Below are positions 16,284 to 24,876 of a DNA stretch of 64,000 nt, piece by piece. A program made the position numbers and the translations under genes. Position 1 is the stretch's first letter. Each line of letters begins with the position of its first letter. The stretch comes from Bacillus rhizoplanae (lineage in GTDB: Bacteria > Bacillota > Bacilli > Bacillales > Bacillaceae_G), in contig NZ_CAKJTI010000013.1 of NCBI RefSeq assembly GCF_917563915.1, positions 1 through 64,000 on the forward strand, read 5' to 3'. The notes under the pieces were generated by a model that saw only the letters and a program-made list of their open reading frames with translations, did no database searches and was not told the DNA's origin.

Positions 16284-17219
16284 ATGATGATAAATACCGT
16301 AAGAAATGTGGCATATAAAGCTTTCGGATTAAGAATAGTAAGCGAAATTCCTCTACCAGAATTACCTCAAATGAGTGAACAGAAGGATATGGCAGATATC
16401 ACAATTGAAATTGCCGATTTATCTGGACAATGGCGTAAATATACTGCTGAGCAACAACAAAGGTTTGTTGTTGAAGAAAATGTAGTGATGTTTCGGGTCC
16501 CTCATACTGCTATATTTTCTATACAAGAAGGAAAAAAAATTATTTTTTCACCTATGCCAGGGGTGGAAGAAGATAAAATACGGCTTTATATTCTTGGAAC
16601 TTGTATGGGAGCGTTATTAATACAGAGAAAAATACTCCCATTACATGGAAGTGCGATAGCCATTGATGGAAAGGCTTATGCTTTGGTAGGTGATTCAGGG
16701 GCTGGAAAATCAACGCTTGCTTCAGCATTTTTGTGTAAAGGATATCAACTTTTAAGTGATGATGTGATTGCTGTGTCTCTTTCATATGAAAATTCTCCAC
16801 TTGTTATGCCATCTTATCCGCAGCAAAAGTTATGGCAGGAAAGCTTAAATGGGCTTGGAATGGAAACAACACTCTATCGCCCGTTGTTTGAAAGAGAAAC
16901 GAAGTATGCTGTACCTGTATCTTCCCAATTTTTTGCTGATCCATTGCCTCTCGCAGGTGTGATTGAACTAGTTAAAACGGAGAATGAAAGCATTGAAATT
17001 CTTCGAACAGAAGGACTTGAGCGTTTGCACACCTTATTTCGGCATACATTTCGCAACTTTTTAATCCCACGTTTAGGATTGATGGAATGGCATTTTGCAA
17101 ATTCTGCAAATATGGTAAATAAAATTGATATGTTCCAATTACAACGTCCGACTTCAAGATTTACAGCTCACGAACTTGTGTCTCTCATTTTAAGTTCTTT
17201 AAATAAAGGAGGAATATAG
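16284..17219 (+). CDS. Lasso peptide kinase (HPr-kinase-like, PadeK type)
   Basis: 311 residues from the ATG at 16284, preceded by GGAG; the GTG at 16278 overlaps that site. An N-terminal region of about 110 residues is followed by PLHGSAIAIDG, Walker A GDSGAGKST (from about 136) and LLSDDVIAV. PadeK-type enzymes phosphorylate the C-terminal Ser of the lasso precursor, and the precursor here ends in Ser. The second HPr-kinase-like gene in the window (12285-13079) is shorter and diverged (DE in place of DD). Ends directly against the RRE gene. Confidence 0.9.
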   Translation: MMINTVRNVAYKAFGLRIVSEIPLPELPQMSEQKDMADITIEIADLSGQWRKYTAEQQQRFVVEENVVMFRVPHTAIFSIQEGKKIIFSPMPGVEEDKIRLYILGTCMGALLIQRKILPLHGSAIAIDGKAYALVGDSGAGKSTLASAFLCKGYQLLSDDVIAVSLSYENSPLVMPSYPQQKLWQESLNGLGMETTLYRPLFERETKYAVPVSSQFFADPLPLAGVIELVKTENESIEILRTEGLERLHTLFRHTFRNFLIPRLGLMEWHFANSANMVNKIDMFQLQRPTSRFTAHELVSLILSSLNKGGI

Positions 17220-17513
17220 ATGATTAATGCTCAAAAGATTTCCTTAGAGTGCCAGGTTGTACAAAGTAAAGGAAACATCGTAAGCGATATGGATGGAGAA
17301 AAAGTAATGTTGAATGTTCAAAAAGGAAAGTACTACAATTTGGGTGAAATGGGAGGAGAAATATGGGATCTTATTGAAGAGCCAATCACGGTTGCTCGGT
17401 TGGTTACTACGTTAATATCCAATTATAATGTAGAACGAATAGAGTGTGAAGAACAAGTTCTTTCCTTTTTAGAACTTTTATTCAAAGAGAATTTAATTCA
17501 TATTGAAGATTAG
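17220..17513 (+). CDS. Lasso leader-binding protein (B1, PqqD-like RRE)
   Basis: 97 residues, starting at the base after the kinase stop codon, with AAGGAGG upstream. It shows the PqqD fold: strands around GEKVMLNVQKGKYYNLGEMGGEIWDLI and helices ARLVTTLISNYNV and EEQVLSFLELLFKENLI. It binds the precursor leader and delivers it to the B2 protease and the cyclase. It is the counterpart of the protein at 13076-13348, with about the same size and fold but clearly different sequence. Confidence 0.92.
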   Translation: MINAQKISLECQVVQSKGNIVSDMDGEKVMLNVQKGKYYNLGEMGGEIWDLIEEPITVARLVTTLISNYNVERIECEEQVLSFLELLFKENLIHIED

Positions 17514-17551
17514 TTTTATATCTTTTTACTAGATTTGTTAGGAAGGGATTC

Positions 17552-18034
17552 ATGAACATTGTGAAAAAGTTAAGAATATTTTTATCGTTGAATACGAAAA
17601 CAAAGCTTTTATTTTTAGAGGCTTTTATTTTTTTAGGATGGGCTCGTGTTCTTAAAAGTATACCATTTTCTAAAGTTGCACCTTCTTTAGGCGATCACAT
17701 GAATGAAACACCTTTTACTCACATTCAGTTACACAGAGAGGTATTAAAGAATGTGTCTCATGCCATACATATTATGAGCCGTTATACGTTTTGGGAAAGC
17801 CAATGCCTTGTTAAGGCGATAGCTGGGATGAAGATGCTCGAGAAACGTCAAATTGAAAGTACTCTTTATTTAGGAACCGCTAAGGATGATAATGAAAAAT
17901 TGATTGCGCATGCATGGTTACGTAGCGGTCCTTTTTATGTTACTGGATCGGAAGGAATGGAGAAATTTACTGTCGTTGGAAAATTTGCAAAGAGGATAAG
18001 CGAGGAAACTACTAAAGGAGAATACAATGAGTAA
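17552..18034 (+). CDS. Lasso leader peptidase (B2, transglutaminase-like)
   Basis: 160 residues; ATG after GGAAGGGATTC. The catalytic Cys is C85 in FWESQCLVKAIAGMKML and the His is H120 in LIAHAWLRSGPFYV, the C...H arrangement of lasso B2 proteases. It cuts the leader from the precursor after the residue following the conserved Thr. The last eight bases overlap the nucleotidyltransferase gene. Length is typical of stand-alone B2 proteins. Confidence 0.92.
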   Translation: MNIVKKLRIFLSLNTKTKLLFLEAFIFLGWARVLKSIPFSKVAPSLGDHMNETPFTHIQLHREVLKNVSHAIHIMSRYTFWESQCLVKAIAGMKMLEKRQIESTLYLGTAKDDNEKLIAHAWLRSGPFYVTGSEGMEKFTVVGKFAKRISEETTKGEYNE

Positions 18035-19214
18035 TGATTTTAGTATCGATGTGGAATTTATGTCTAAGGAATTAAAATTCTTGCTTGAAGTTTTGAAATT
18101 GAAAGATGACGATGCCATGCCAGTGAACAGCAATAAATGGTTTATAGACATTGATTGGAATAAATTTCTTGAACTAGTAATGCATCATCGCGTCTATTCA
18201 TTTATTTATTCAAAGGTGAAAAAGATAGATGAAAAATTGATTCCTTCACATGTTGTTCAAACTCTGTATCGATTGTTTAAAAAAAATACGTTTCAAATGC
18301 TGCATTTAAGTGCTGAAATGGAACAAGTAAGTAAACTGTTTACCGAAAATGAGATTCGTACCCTTTTTTTAAAAGGACCAGTGCTTGCTTATGATCTTTA
18401 CGGAGATATCTCTTTGCGGACATCCTGTGATTTGGATATTCTGATTCCTATTCATAAGCTAGAAGAAGCGGAAAGCCTTCTTTTAGAGCAGGGCTACGTG
18501 AAAGATGATTATATTCAAACGATATTAAATGACTGGAAATGGAGACATCATCATATAACATTTTTCCATCCTCAAAAGAAAATCAAACTTGAAATTCATT
18601 GGAGGCTAAATCCTGGTCCTGGAAAGGAACCAAGTTTTGAGAAACTGTGGGAACAAAAACGAAAAAGCCCGCTTACGAGTTATCCTGTGTACTTATTAGG
18701 AAGTGAGGACTTGTTTCTATTTCTTGTTTCTCATGGAGCACGTCATGGATGGTCTAGACTGCGTTGGTTAGTAGATATAAACCAAATGGTAAAGCAAGGG
18801 CTCGATTGGAAAGAAGTTAAAAAGTTATTCGAAAAATATCAATGTGGGCATGTAGGAGGACAAGCACTAATTCTATCTGCTGAGCTTTTAAATGCAACAA
18901 TCCCTGAAGAAATGAAAGTGTTGACAGAACAGAGGCGGTCCAGACAATTGGCGCAAGATGCGCTATTTTATATTAAACAAATGATAAATCTGCATACAGA
19001 TCCTGTTCCAGATGAAGTAGCTGCGTATCACAGTCGACATTTATTTTCATTAATGTCAAATCGACAAAAGTTTTTATTTATTATGAGTTATCTTTATCCT
19101 TATCCCATTGACGCTAAAACGTTACCACTACCTAAACCCCTTCACTTTTTGTATTTTCCTTTACGTCCTTTTTTATGCTTCTGGAGGAAAACAAGGAAAC
19201 ACGCTTTAACATAA
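18027..19214 (+). CDS. Nucleotidyltransferase-family tailoring protein of the lasso cluster
   Basis: 395 residues, same family as the protein at 8198-9334 (PF14907 type). The core is TLFLKGPVLAYDLYGDISLRTSCDLDILIP with the D-x-D pair, then KLEIHWRLN. Genes of this family recur in phosphorylated lasso clusters, and I recall a report that the pseudomycoidin homologue decorates the phosphate with hexoses; the reaction here is inferred. The start overlaps the end of the protease gene, so the two are probably coupled. Confidence 0.85.
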   Translation: MSNDFSIDVEFMSKELKFLLEVLKLKDDDAMPVNSNKWFIDIDWNKFLELVMHHRVYSFIYSKVKKIDEKLIPSHVVQTLYRLFKKNTFQMLHLSAEMEQVSKLFTENEIRTLFLKGPVLAYDLYGDISLRTSCDLDILIPIHKLEEAESLLLEQGYVKDDYIQTILNDWKWRHHHITFFHPQKKIKLEIHWRLNPGPGKEPSFEKLWEQKRKSPLTSYPVYLLGSEDLFLFLVSHGARHGWSRLRWLVDINQMVKQGLDWKEVKKLFEKYQCGHVGGQALILSAELLNATIPEEMKVLTEQRRSRQLAQDALFYIKQMINLHTDPVPDEVAAYHSRHLFSLMSNRQKFLFIMSYLYPYPIDAKTLPLPKPLHFLYFPLRPFLCFWRKTRKHALT

Positions 19215-19225
19215 GGGGGATAAAA

Positions 19226-21028
19226 ATGAAACATATTTTATATTTTATGAAGCAATTGCAGTCTTTTTCAGGAAGAATTCTTTATGTGAATCTTTTTGGA
19301 ATGGTTTTGATTAGTTTGCTTGAAGGTATAGGGCTTCTTTTATTAATTCCTATGATAAGCATGAGTGGAATTGTCAATATGGGGGGGGAGGATTCTCCCA
19401 TTTCGTTTATTTTTAAATTTTTGCAGGAAGTTCCTAAGGCAACTAGTTTATCTTTTATTCTAGGTATATACATTTTAGTAGTCGTTAGTCAAAACCTTTT
19501 ACAAAGAAATTTAACCATTCGAGATGTGAAAATTCAACAAGGCTTTACTCGGCAGTTAAGATTGGACATTTATAGTGCTATTTTGCAGGTGAAGTGGAGT
19601 TTTTTTCTAGAAAAAAGGAAAACTGATCTTATAAATACATTAACTTCAGAATTAGCACGTGTTAGCTATGGGATTAATCTTGTTTTGCAGCTTTTAGCTT
19701 CTATCGTTTTTACCTTCATGCAGATTTGCATTGCTTTCTGGTTATCTATTCAAATAACTATATTTGTTTTATTTTGTGGTTTGTTCTTTTCAATCGTTTC
19801 TCGTATTTTCATTAAAAAAGCTAGAATACTAGGGAGCAAAACATCTGAGTTAGCACAAAGTTATCTTTCAGGTATAACAGACCATTTTAATGGGATTAAA
19901 GATATAAAAAGTAATACTTTAGAAGGATCACAGTTAATATGGTTGCGCTCCTTAACGAGAAAAATGACTGACGAACAAATTGAATACATGGAAATAAGGT
20001 CAGCTTCTCAGCTTTTTTATAAAATTTCATTGGCTGTTCTAATTGTAGTTTTTATTTTTTTATCTGTGACGTTGTTTCATGCCCAATCAGAGCAACTATT
20101 GTTAATAGTTCTTATTTTCTCTAGACTATGGCCGCGATTTACAAGCATTCAGTCTAACCTAGAACAACTTGCTGCAAGTATTCCCGCTTTTAAGTCTTTA
20201 ATAGAATTGCAGGAGGAATGCAAGGAAGCAGCGGAATTGCAAGATATAGAACAATGCTATAAATGTGTAAAACCAATGTCTATAGAAAAAGGGATTGAAT
20301 GCCGGAACGTATATTTCCGTTACAATCAAAAAGAATCCTTATATGCTCTTCAAAATGTTAACTTACAAATTCCATCTAATTGTATGACAGCTATTGTCGG
20401 ACGTTCGGGTGCTGGAAAAAGTACATTGATTGATATTTTAATGGGACTCATGCAGCCGGAAAAAGGACAAGTATTAATAGATAGTACTCCTCTTACAAGT
20501 GATAATTTATTGTCATTAAGAAGGTCCATTAGCTATGTACCGCAGGATCCATTTCTATTTAATGCAAGTATAAGAGAAAATTTGCTAATGATTGAACCGG
20601 ATGCAAGTGAAGAACAAATTTGGGAGGCGTTGGAGTTTTCAGCAGCAGCTGAATTTGTTAGGAGGCTTCCGCAAGGGCTTGATACACTCATTGGAGATCG
20701 TGGAGTTAGGCTTTCTGGAGGAGAACGGCAACGACTTGTGCTAGCGCGGGCTATTTTACGAAAACCTTCGATTCTCGTTTTAGATGAGGCTACTAGTGCT
20801 CTAGATACGGAAAATGAAGCGAAAATTCAAGCTGCACTAGAAAGGTTAAAGGGAACGATGACTATTATCGTTATTGCCCATCGGTTATCAACGATTCGCA
20901 ATGCTGACCAGGTGATTGTATTAGACAAGGGAGAAATCGTTCAAAAAGGGGCATTTCACCAATTAGCAAAAGAAAAAAGAGGTATGTTTAGTAAACTGTT
21001 AGGAACTCAAGTAGAAGTTAGTGTCTAA
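19226..21028 (+). CDS. Lasso peptide ABC exporter
   Basis: 600 residues from the ATG at 19226, which follows AAGGGGGAT; an in-frame start at 19175 lies inside the preceding gene. A membrane domain of about 330 residues is followed by an ATPase domain with Walker A GRSGAGKST, VPQDPFLFN, signature RLSGGERQR, ILVLDEATSALD and VIAHRLST. Exports and confers self-protection against the lasso peptide in related systems. Last gene of the cluster. It differs in the membrane domain from the exporter at 9360-11186. Confidence 0.93.
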   Translation: MKHILYFMKQLQSFSGRILYVNLFGMVLISLLEGIGLLLLIPMISMSGIVNMGGEDSPISFIFKFLQEVPKATSLSFILGIYILVVVSQNLLQRNLTIRDVKIQQGFTRQLRLDIYSAILQVKWSFFLEKRKTDLINTLTSELARVSYGINLVLQLLASIVFTFMQICIAFWLSIQITIFVLFCGLFFSIVSRIFIKKARILGSKTSELAQSYLSGITDHFNGIKDIKSNTLEGSQLIWLRSLTRKMTDEQIEYMEIRSASQLFYKISLAVLIVVFIFLSVTLFHAQSEQLLLIVLIFSRLWPRFTSIQSNLEQLAASIPAFKSLIELQEECKEAAELQDIEQCYKCVKPMSIEKGIECRNVYFRYNQKESLYALQNVNLQIPSNCMTAIVGRSGAGKSTLIDILMGLMQPEKGQVLIDSTPLTSDNLLSLRRSISYVPQDPFLFNASIRENLLMIEPDASEEQIWEALEFSAAAEFVRRLPQGLDTLIGDRGVRLSGGERQRLVLARAILRKPSILVLDEATSALDTENEAKIQAALERLKGTMTIIVIAHRLSTIRNADQVIVLDKGEIVQKGAFHQLAKEKRGMFSKLLGTQVEVSV

Positions 21029-21074
21029 AGATAGGAAGAAATAAAGGTGATTATTAACAGCGGATCTTGACTGA

Positions 21075-21329
21075 ATTAAAAATAAACTAGCGGTACTAGC
21101 TGAAGTAGATCGCAACGTCGTTTGCGTAATAATACCAGAAGAGCGTGAAAAAGCAAGTATCGTTGATTTACCAGCTACATTAGCACAAGCACTAAATGAA
21201 TTAAAATAAAATGAAGTTACTTGCGATGCGTTAGGCGATCATTTACCTGAGCGTTTCATCGAAGCAAAAAAATTGAGTGGGGTATGTTCCGCACGCAAGT
21301 TCACCAATGGGAACGCGATCAATATATGA
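21075..21329 (+). pseudogene. C-terminal gene remnant, unassigned
   Basis: An open frame without a start reads [19 protein letters not shown] and ends at 21207-21209. A second frame just after it reads DALGDHLPERFIEAKKLSG and stops at 21327-21329, as if one C-terminus were broken by a small indel. A terminator follows. I cannot name the gene. The adjacent integrase remnant suggests that this is the 3' end of a gene used as a phage attachment site. Confidence 0.4.
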
Positions 21330-21349
21330 CTCTTTACTAAGAGTGAGAG

Positions 21350-21380
21350 GCCTTGATACTACTGGTATCGGGGCTTTTTT
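21350..21380 (+). terminator. Terminator after the gene remnant
   Basis: GCCTTGATAC pairs with GTATCGGGGC (two G-T pairs), followed by TTTTTT. Confidence 0.8.
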
Positions 21381-21595
21381 CTTTTTGTGGCTAAATCGAT
21401 GTTTGAGATGTGAAAAGAAAAACAGCCACAAAACAGCCACAAAAAATCGGAAAAAATTTTTTTACCTAAAACATCATTCATATATGCTTCGAATTCAGCG
21501 ATGGAATCTTTATTAATCTTGTCACTGATATGTGAATAAACATTCGAAGTGATTTCGATATTTTTATGTCCTAAACGATCCTGGATGTATTTCAT
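21359..21595 (-). pseudogene. Tyrosine recombinase (phage integrase) C-terminal remnant
   Basis: The 78-codon frame begins MKYIQDRLGHKNIEITSNVY, which is the last part of a phage integrase: the G-H-x-x-I motif and the catalytic Tyr in SNVYSH. The catalytic domain with the Arg and the N-terminus are absent. The frame runs on into the terminator, as is common for integrases next to an att site. Confidence 0.75.
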
Positions 21596-21625
21596 ACTTA
21601 AATTTGGATTTGGAGTGAACCTATA

Positions 21626-21805
21626 ATGATTCGGTTACATGTAATTTCACCAGAAGAAATGAAACAAACATTTGATATTAGCGAACTGTTTGGAATGCAA
21701 AAGGAATTGGACAAGCGTATTGGATATAAAGGAAACGACAAATCTAAAAAAAGAAAACTAAACCAAAGCGTTATTTTAACTAAAAGAGCAGTTAGCATCA
21801 GCTAA
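21626..21805 (+). pseudogene. Phage dUTPase N-terminal fragment
   Basis: 59 codons. FDISELFGMQKELDKRIGY resembles the first helix of the dimeric dUTPase family of Bacillus phages (about 160 residues). The frame then runs into unrelated sequence and stops in a hairpin, so the gene is truncated. No clear ribosome binding site. Confidence 0.5.
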
Positions 21806-21810
21806 CTGCT
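21787..21810. terminator. Hairpin terminator between remnants
   Basis: AGCAGTTAGC pairs perfectly with GCTAACTGCT around ATCA. A near-identical hairpin occurs at about 23357-23382, as in repeated phage intergenic terminators. It can serve the minus-strand gene at 21819-22163. Confidence 0.75.
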
Positions 21811-21818
21811 CGTCAGTT

Positions 21819-22163
21819 TTAACTTAGTTTTTCAGATGTATCTTTAACTTTATAGTTCTCAGCAGAGTTTACAGTAGCAGAGATTTTTTGCTGTTCATTG
21901 CCAGCAACATGCCCATCTATATAAATTTCATGTGTCGCATACTCACCTGACAAACTAATCTTATCAATTACAATATCAACATTCTTTTCTTTTTTAAAGT
22001 GTTCGATAGTTGCTTTTTTAGCTGTTTCTTCTGTTTTGGGCCATGCCCCTTGACTAAATTCTTTTGGCATACCGCGATCTATGACGCAATACATCCATAT
22101 AGCTGGGACCAGAATTATAATACTACAAAATACAAATAAAGGATGTAATAAGATTCTTTTCAT
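21819..22163 (-). CDS. Small membrane-anchored hypothetical protein
   Basis: 114 residues with an N-terminal hydrophobic segment (about 8-28, FVFCSIIILVPAIWMYCVI) and a soluble domain that probably lies outside the cell (EIYIDGHVAGNEQQKISATV). ATG preceded by AAAGGTGAAC. I do not recognise a domain with certainty; small single-span proteins like this are common near Bacillus phage remnants. Function unknown. Confidence 0.65.
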   Translation of the reverse strand: MKRILLHPLFVFCSIIILVPAIWMYCVIDRGMPKEFSQGAWPKTEETAKKATIEHFKKEKNVDIVIDKISLSGEYATHEIYIDGHVAGNEQQKISATVNSAENYKVKDTSEKLS

Positions 22164-22353
22164 TAAAGTTCACCTTTCAAATTTGTTTTACTATTTTAGT
22201 TTCAATATTAACACTTTGTATTCTATAGTTCGGGAAACGTTTTTACTATTGCAAAAGGTGATGATAGTATTACAAATTTGTAAGGTTTTTAGAAAAAGTT
22301 AGTCAAATGAATACTTAATAAAATAGTTATCTTGTAGAGAAGGAGAATGAAAG

Positions 22354-22575
22354 ATGAAAGATTACTATTTAGTAAAGTTGAACCATTTGTTTGTAAATGA
22401 TGCTGCATTAGAAGATATGCATAATCCGTTTGATGTAATTGAGCTTACTGGTGCAAAGCAATTTGCTCATAAATTCGAAAGTGAACAAAGTGCAGGAAAT
22501 GTAACAAGAAAGATAAATGGCCAAGTAATAATGGTTAAAGTGACAGTGCAAGAGGAAGAAACGTATCTGAATTAA
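22354..22575 (+). CDS. Small phage-type hypothetical protein
   Basis: 73 residues; ribosome binding site GAAGGAGAATGAAAG. It starts MKDYYLVKLNHLFVND and has a pattern of alternating strands (FDVIELTGAKQFAHKFESE) like small Gram-positive phage proteins. No catalytic motif. Neighbours are phage remnants. Confidence 0.6.
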   Translation: MKDYYLVKLNHLFVNDAALEDMHNPFDVIELTGAKQFAHKFESEQSAGNVTRKINGQVIMVKVTVQEEETYLN

Positions 22576-22682
22576 TTTGAACAAAAACGCTATTTTAAAC
22601 ACAAGAACAGTTAACATATGTTAACTGTTCAATTACTTGGAAAACAAAAATTAGATATGGTGTTCAAAATGATTCGTACGAA

Positions 22683-23138
22683 TTAATGGAACTGCTGTAG
22701 AGAAACTAATAAATCTTTATGAATGCGTAATAATGTTTGAATATCTTCTTCCTGAAGTTGTTCTAGTGCTAGTGCCATCGCTTTATAGGAAGTAGAGTTT
22801 TCAATGGATTTCTTTGATACCTCTTGACCTTTTGTTGTTACTTTTAATTTTATTTCTCTACGATCTTCTTGTGATTGTTTTCGCTCGATTAATCCTAGAT
22901 TAACTAACTCATCTACATTTACACTCACTGTACTTTTAGGAGCTGAAAGACGTTCTGAAATGTCTTTAAGGGTAATATTAGGAATTGCATAAATTGTGTT
23001 TAAGATACCCATTTGTTGTACAGTTAATCCTAAACTGGAGGCGTTTTGATGTGTGAATTTTATAATTTCTTTGTTTATTGTTACAAAGGATTGGACAACT
23101 TCTCCTACTTGTTTGAAACTTTGATTTTTTACACTCAT
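22683..23138 (-). CDS. MarR-family transcriptional regulator
   Basis: 151 residues. The winged helix-turn-helix is visible (TLKDISERLSAPKSTVSVNVDELVNLGLIERKQSQEDRREIKL), with the DRR wing typical of MarR, flanked by dimerisation helices. ATG preceded by GAAAGGAAAT. No partner transporter is adjacent; it lies alone between small remnants. The target is unknown. The spacer 23139-23290 contains no other gene. Confidence 0.88.
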   Translation of the reverse strand: MSVKNQSFKQVGEVVQSFVTINKEIIKFTHQNASSLGLTVQQMGILNTIYAIPNITLKDISERLSAPKSTVSVNVDELVNLGLIERKQSQEDRREIKLKVTTKGQEVSKKSIENSTSYKAMALALEQLQEEDIQTLLRIHKDLLVSLQQFH

Positions 23139-23290
23139 ATTATTAATTTCCTTTCTTTTTAGCGATGTTCATAACGGAATGATTCATAATTGAACTATTT
23201 TACTATGAATCAATTCGAGGGAGAAGTCAATAAATGCTATCGATAGAAGGCCTGATAAAAATTTCATTTTGTAGTAAAGGGGAATGGATA

Positions 23291-23377
23291 ATGGGTACTT
23301 ATTGGGAAAATGCAGTTAAAGAGTTTTTCAAGAAACAAGAGCAGGAGAGAAATAAAAGAGCAGCTAGCAAAAGCTAA
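23291..23377 (+). CDS. Very short phage-type ORF, possibly vestigial
   Basis: 28 codons (MGTYWENAVKEFFKKQEQER...), with GGGGAATGG upstream. The stop codon lies inside a hairpin almost identical to that at 21787-21810. Possibly the start of a phage gene cut by recombination. Downstream, up to 23480, a short GCGKVCGWKYQ-like frame without a start suggests further debris. Confidence 0.3.
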   Translation: MGTYWENAVKEFFKKQEQERNKRAASKS

Positions 23378-23519
23378 CTGCTCTCAATGGAAAAGTAGGC
23401 TCAAAGATGCAATACATGGAGTTGTCTGTTTGTAGTATGTGCAGGTTGTGGAAAAGTATGCGGATGGAAGTATCAATTCAATAAGAAAAGACACTCAAAT
23501 TGAGTGCCTTCTCTTAGCA

Positions 23520-23633
23520 TCAGCAGCCAAATCCACCTCCAAAACAACTACAACCGATTATGATTAATAAGATAAATAACACAATCAGTAAGGCGAAGCC
23601 GCCGCCGAAGCCACCACAACCAGCAAAACCCAT
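23520..23633 (-). CDS. YjcZ-family small Gly-rich membrane protein
   Basis: 37 residues: MGFAGCGGFGGGFALLIVLF then a hydrophobic run and GCSCFGGGFGC. A strong ribosome binding site (AAAAGGAGG) precedes the ATG. This is the pattern of YjcZ-type sporulation-associated proteins of Bacillus: Gly/Cys-rich ends around one membrane segment. A hairpin ending in T residues on the minus strand (about 23489-23508) follows. It is complete and not part of the phage debris. Confidence 0.88.
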   Translation of the reverse strand: MGFAGCGGFGGGFALLIVLFILLIIIGCSCFGGGFGC

Positions 23634-23911
23634 GACCTATTCCTCCTTTTGGTGAGGAAACAAACTATGAGGGCTGTCGTTATAGATATTCCAGCGGATT
23701 TACATTACATTATGTGGTGTGGAGCTAAAGAGTGCATGTATGTTGTCAATAAAAAATAGGCTTTTTAAACAAAATAATCCTTTTGTACATCAGGAGTTAA
23801 GTGTGATGCAAAGAGAGTAAGATAACGTGTTCATTGATTGGAAATCTTTTGTAGGATATTCTAAATGTAGAAATGCAGGAGGAATATCCTCTAAAGGAGA
23901 GTAATTACTTT

Positions 23912-24109
23912 ATGTTAGGAAAATGGATGAATAAAGTAAGAGAACCTAAATGTATACACAAATATAAATTCATTAAAACTCAGGATAGTGAAAATTTTAA
24001 AACAGGGCAGATGAGGATAGCTAGTTTTTATAAGTGTGAAAAGTGTGGAAAAGAAAAGATTGAATATAAATATAACAGTGATATAAATAGTGACTTTTGG
24101 GATATATAA
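23912..24109 (+). CDS. Small zinc-ribbon-like protein
   Basis: 65 residues from the ATG at 23912 (AAAGGAG upstream, spacing slightly long); an in-frame ATG at 23873 would give 78 residues with GCAGGAGGAA inside it. YKCEKCGKEKIEY is half a zinc ribbon, and another Cys/His pair (KCIHKYKF) is near the N-terminus, so Cys-x-His ... Cys-x-x-Cys may bind one metal ion. Such proteins are common in Bacillus phages. Role unknown. Confidence 0.55.
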   Translation: MLGKWMNKVREPKCIHKYKFIKTQDSENFKTGQMRIASFYKCEKCGKEKIEYKYNSDINSDFWDI

Positions 24110-24146
24110 AATAATTTGTTTAATGAAACGGAGATTTAATAATGGG

Positions 24147-24328
24147 AAAGAGCAACGAGATAAAGGAGCAAGACGTGAACGTGAATTTGCAAGTTTGATA
24201 GGAGGTTCTTGTGTGCCGCTCTCTGGTGCGATGAACGGGAACAGCCCGATGCATTAGCGATCAAGGCGGATAGAAAACTGTGGTTGATGGTTATGCCGTT
24301 GGATACATTTCTGAAGATGGTGAAATAG
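24147..24328 (+). pseudogene. Phage Holliday-junction-resolvase-like gene remnant, internally deleted
   Basis: One frame reads DKGARREREFASLIGGS then CVPLSGAMNGN, as at the N-terminus of small phage resolvase/endonuclease proteins. At about 24235 it passes into another frame reading QPDALAIKADRKLWLMVMP and ends at 24326-24328, as at the C-terminus of the same family. The middle, with catalytic residues, is missing. Confidence 0.6.
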
Positions 24329-24358
24329 ATCTTTTAATGAGAAGGTGAGGAATCAATA

Positions 24359-24505
24359 AGAAAGATTAAGCCCCTGTTGTTAAATGAAAGTGCTATAAAA
24401 GAAAATGTTCTTAATGCAATAGAAACGTATAGGAAATTTATAAAGAATGTGAACAAAACGAAAGAAAGAATTGATTATATAAATTACATGAATGGAGCGT
24501 TGTAA
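24359..24505 (+). pseudogene. Phage ORF remnant without a start
   Basis: A 48-codon frame (KIKPLLLNESAIKENVLNAI...) ends at 24503-24505. No ATG lies in frame before it and no ribosome binding site is visible. It probably comes from a small phage gene. Confidence 0.3.
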
Positions 24506-24515
24506 AGATTAGATA

Positions 24516-24692
24516 GTGAAGGTGACAAAAAATATACAAGAATACATGTTGAAAGACAAGGTAAATAGATTTCGAATTTTAGGAGAGCTCAATATATCAG
24601 AAGGAAGCGATTACAAAGTAAGAAATGAAGCTTTTGGTAATTTTGTCTACGCTTTTGGCATAGCTGTAGAGGAGGAAGACCGCTTATTTTAG
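24516..24692 (+). CDS. Small phage-type ORF, uncertain
   Basis: 58 codons from a GTG at 24516, or 49 from an ATG at 24546. LKDKVNRFRILGELNISEGS then FVYAFGIAVEEED is unrecognised. The ribosome binding site is poor. It is followed by a weak hairpin and T run (about 24676-24700). Confidence 0.3.
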   Translation: MKVTKNIQEYMLKDKVNRFRILGELNISEGSDYKVRNEAFGNFVYAFGIAVEEEDRLF

Positions 24693-24780
24693 CGTTTTTT
24701 TATGAAATTTTAAAAAAATATTTATTATTTTTATTTAGGTATATAATGGGAATAGCAAAATTGGTAGGAGGATATTGAAA

Positions 24781-24876
24781 ATGGGATTTAGTTGGAATCT
24801 TGATTTACCGTTGATACTTCCTCATAACTTTAACAAGGTTCACATAATGTACACAAATTTACTATTTGCACTATGA
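24781..24876 (+). CDS. Very short ORF with a strong ribosome binding site
   Basis: 31 codons (MGFSWNLDLPLILPHNFNKV...). GGTAGGAGG lies ten bases upstream, and a promoter-like TATAAT is at about 24741. Conserved translation signals argue for expression; the protein is unknown and may be the truncated start of a longer gene. 24877-25004 has no gene. Confidence 0.35.
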   Translation: MGFSWNLDLPLILPHNFNKVHIMYTNLLFAL

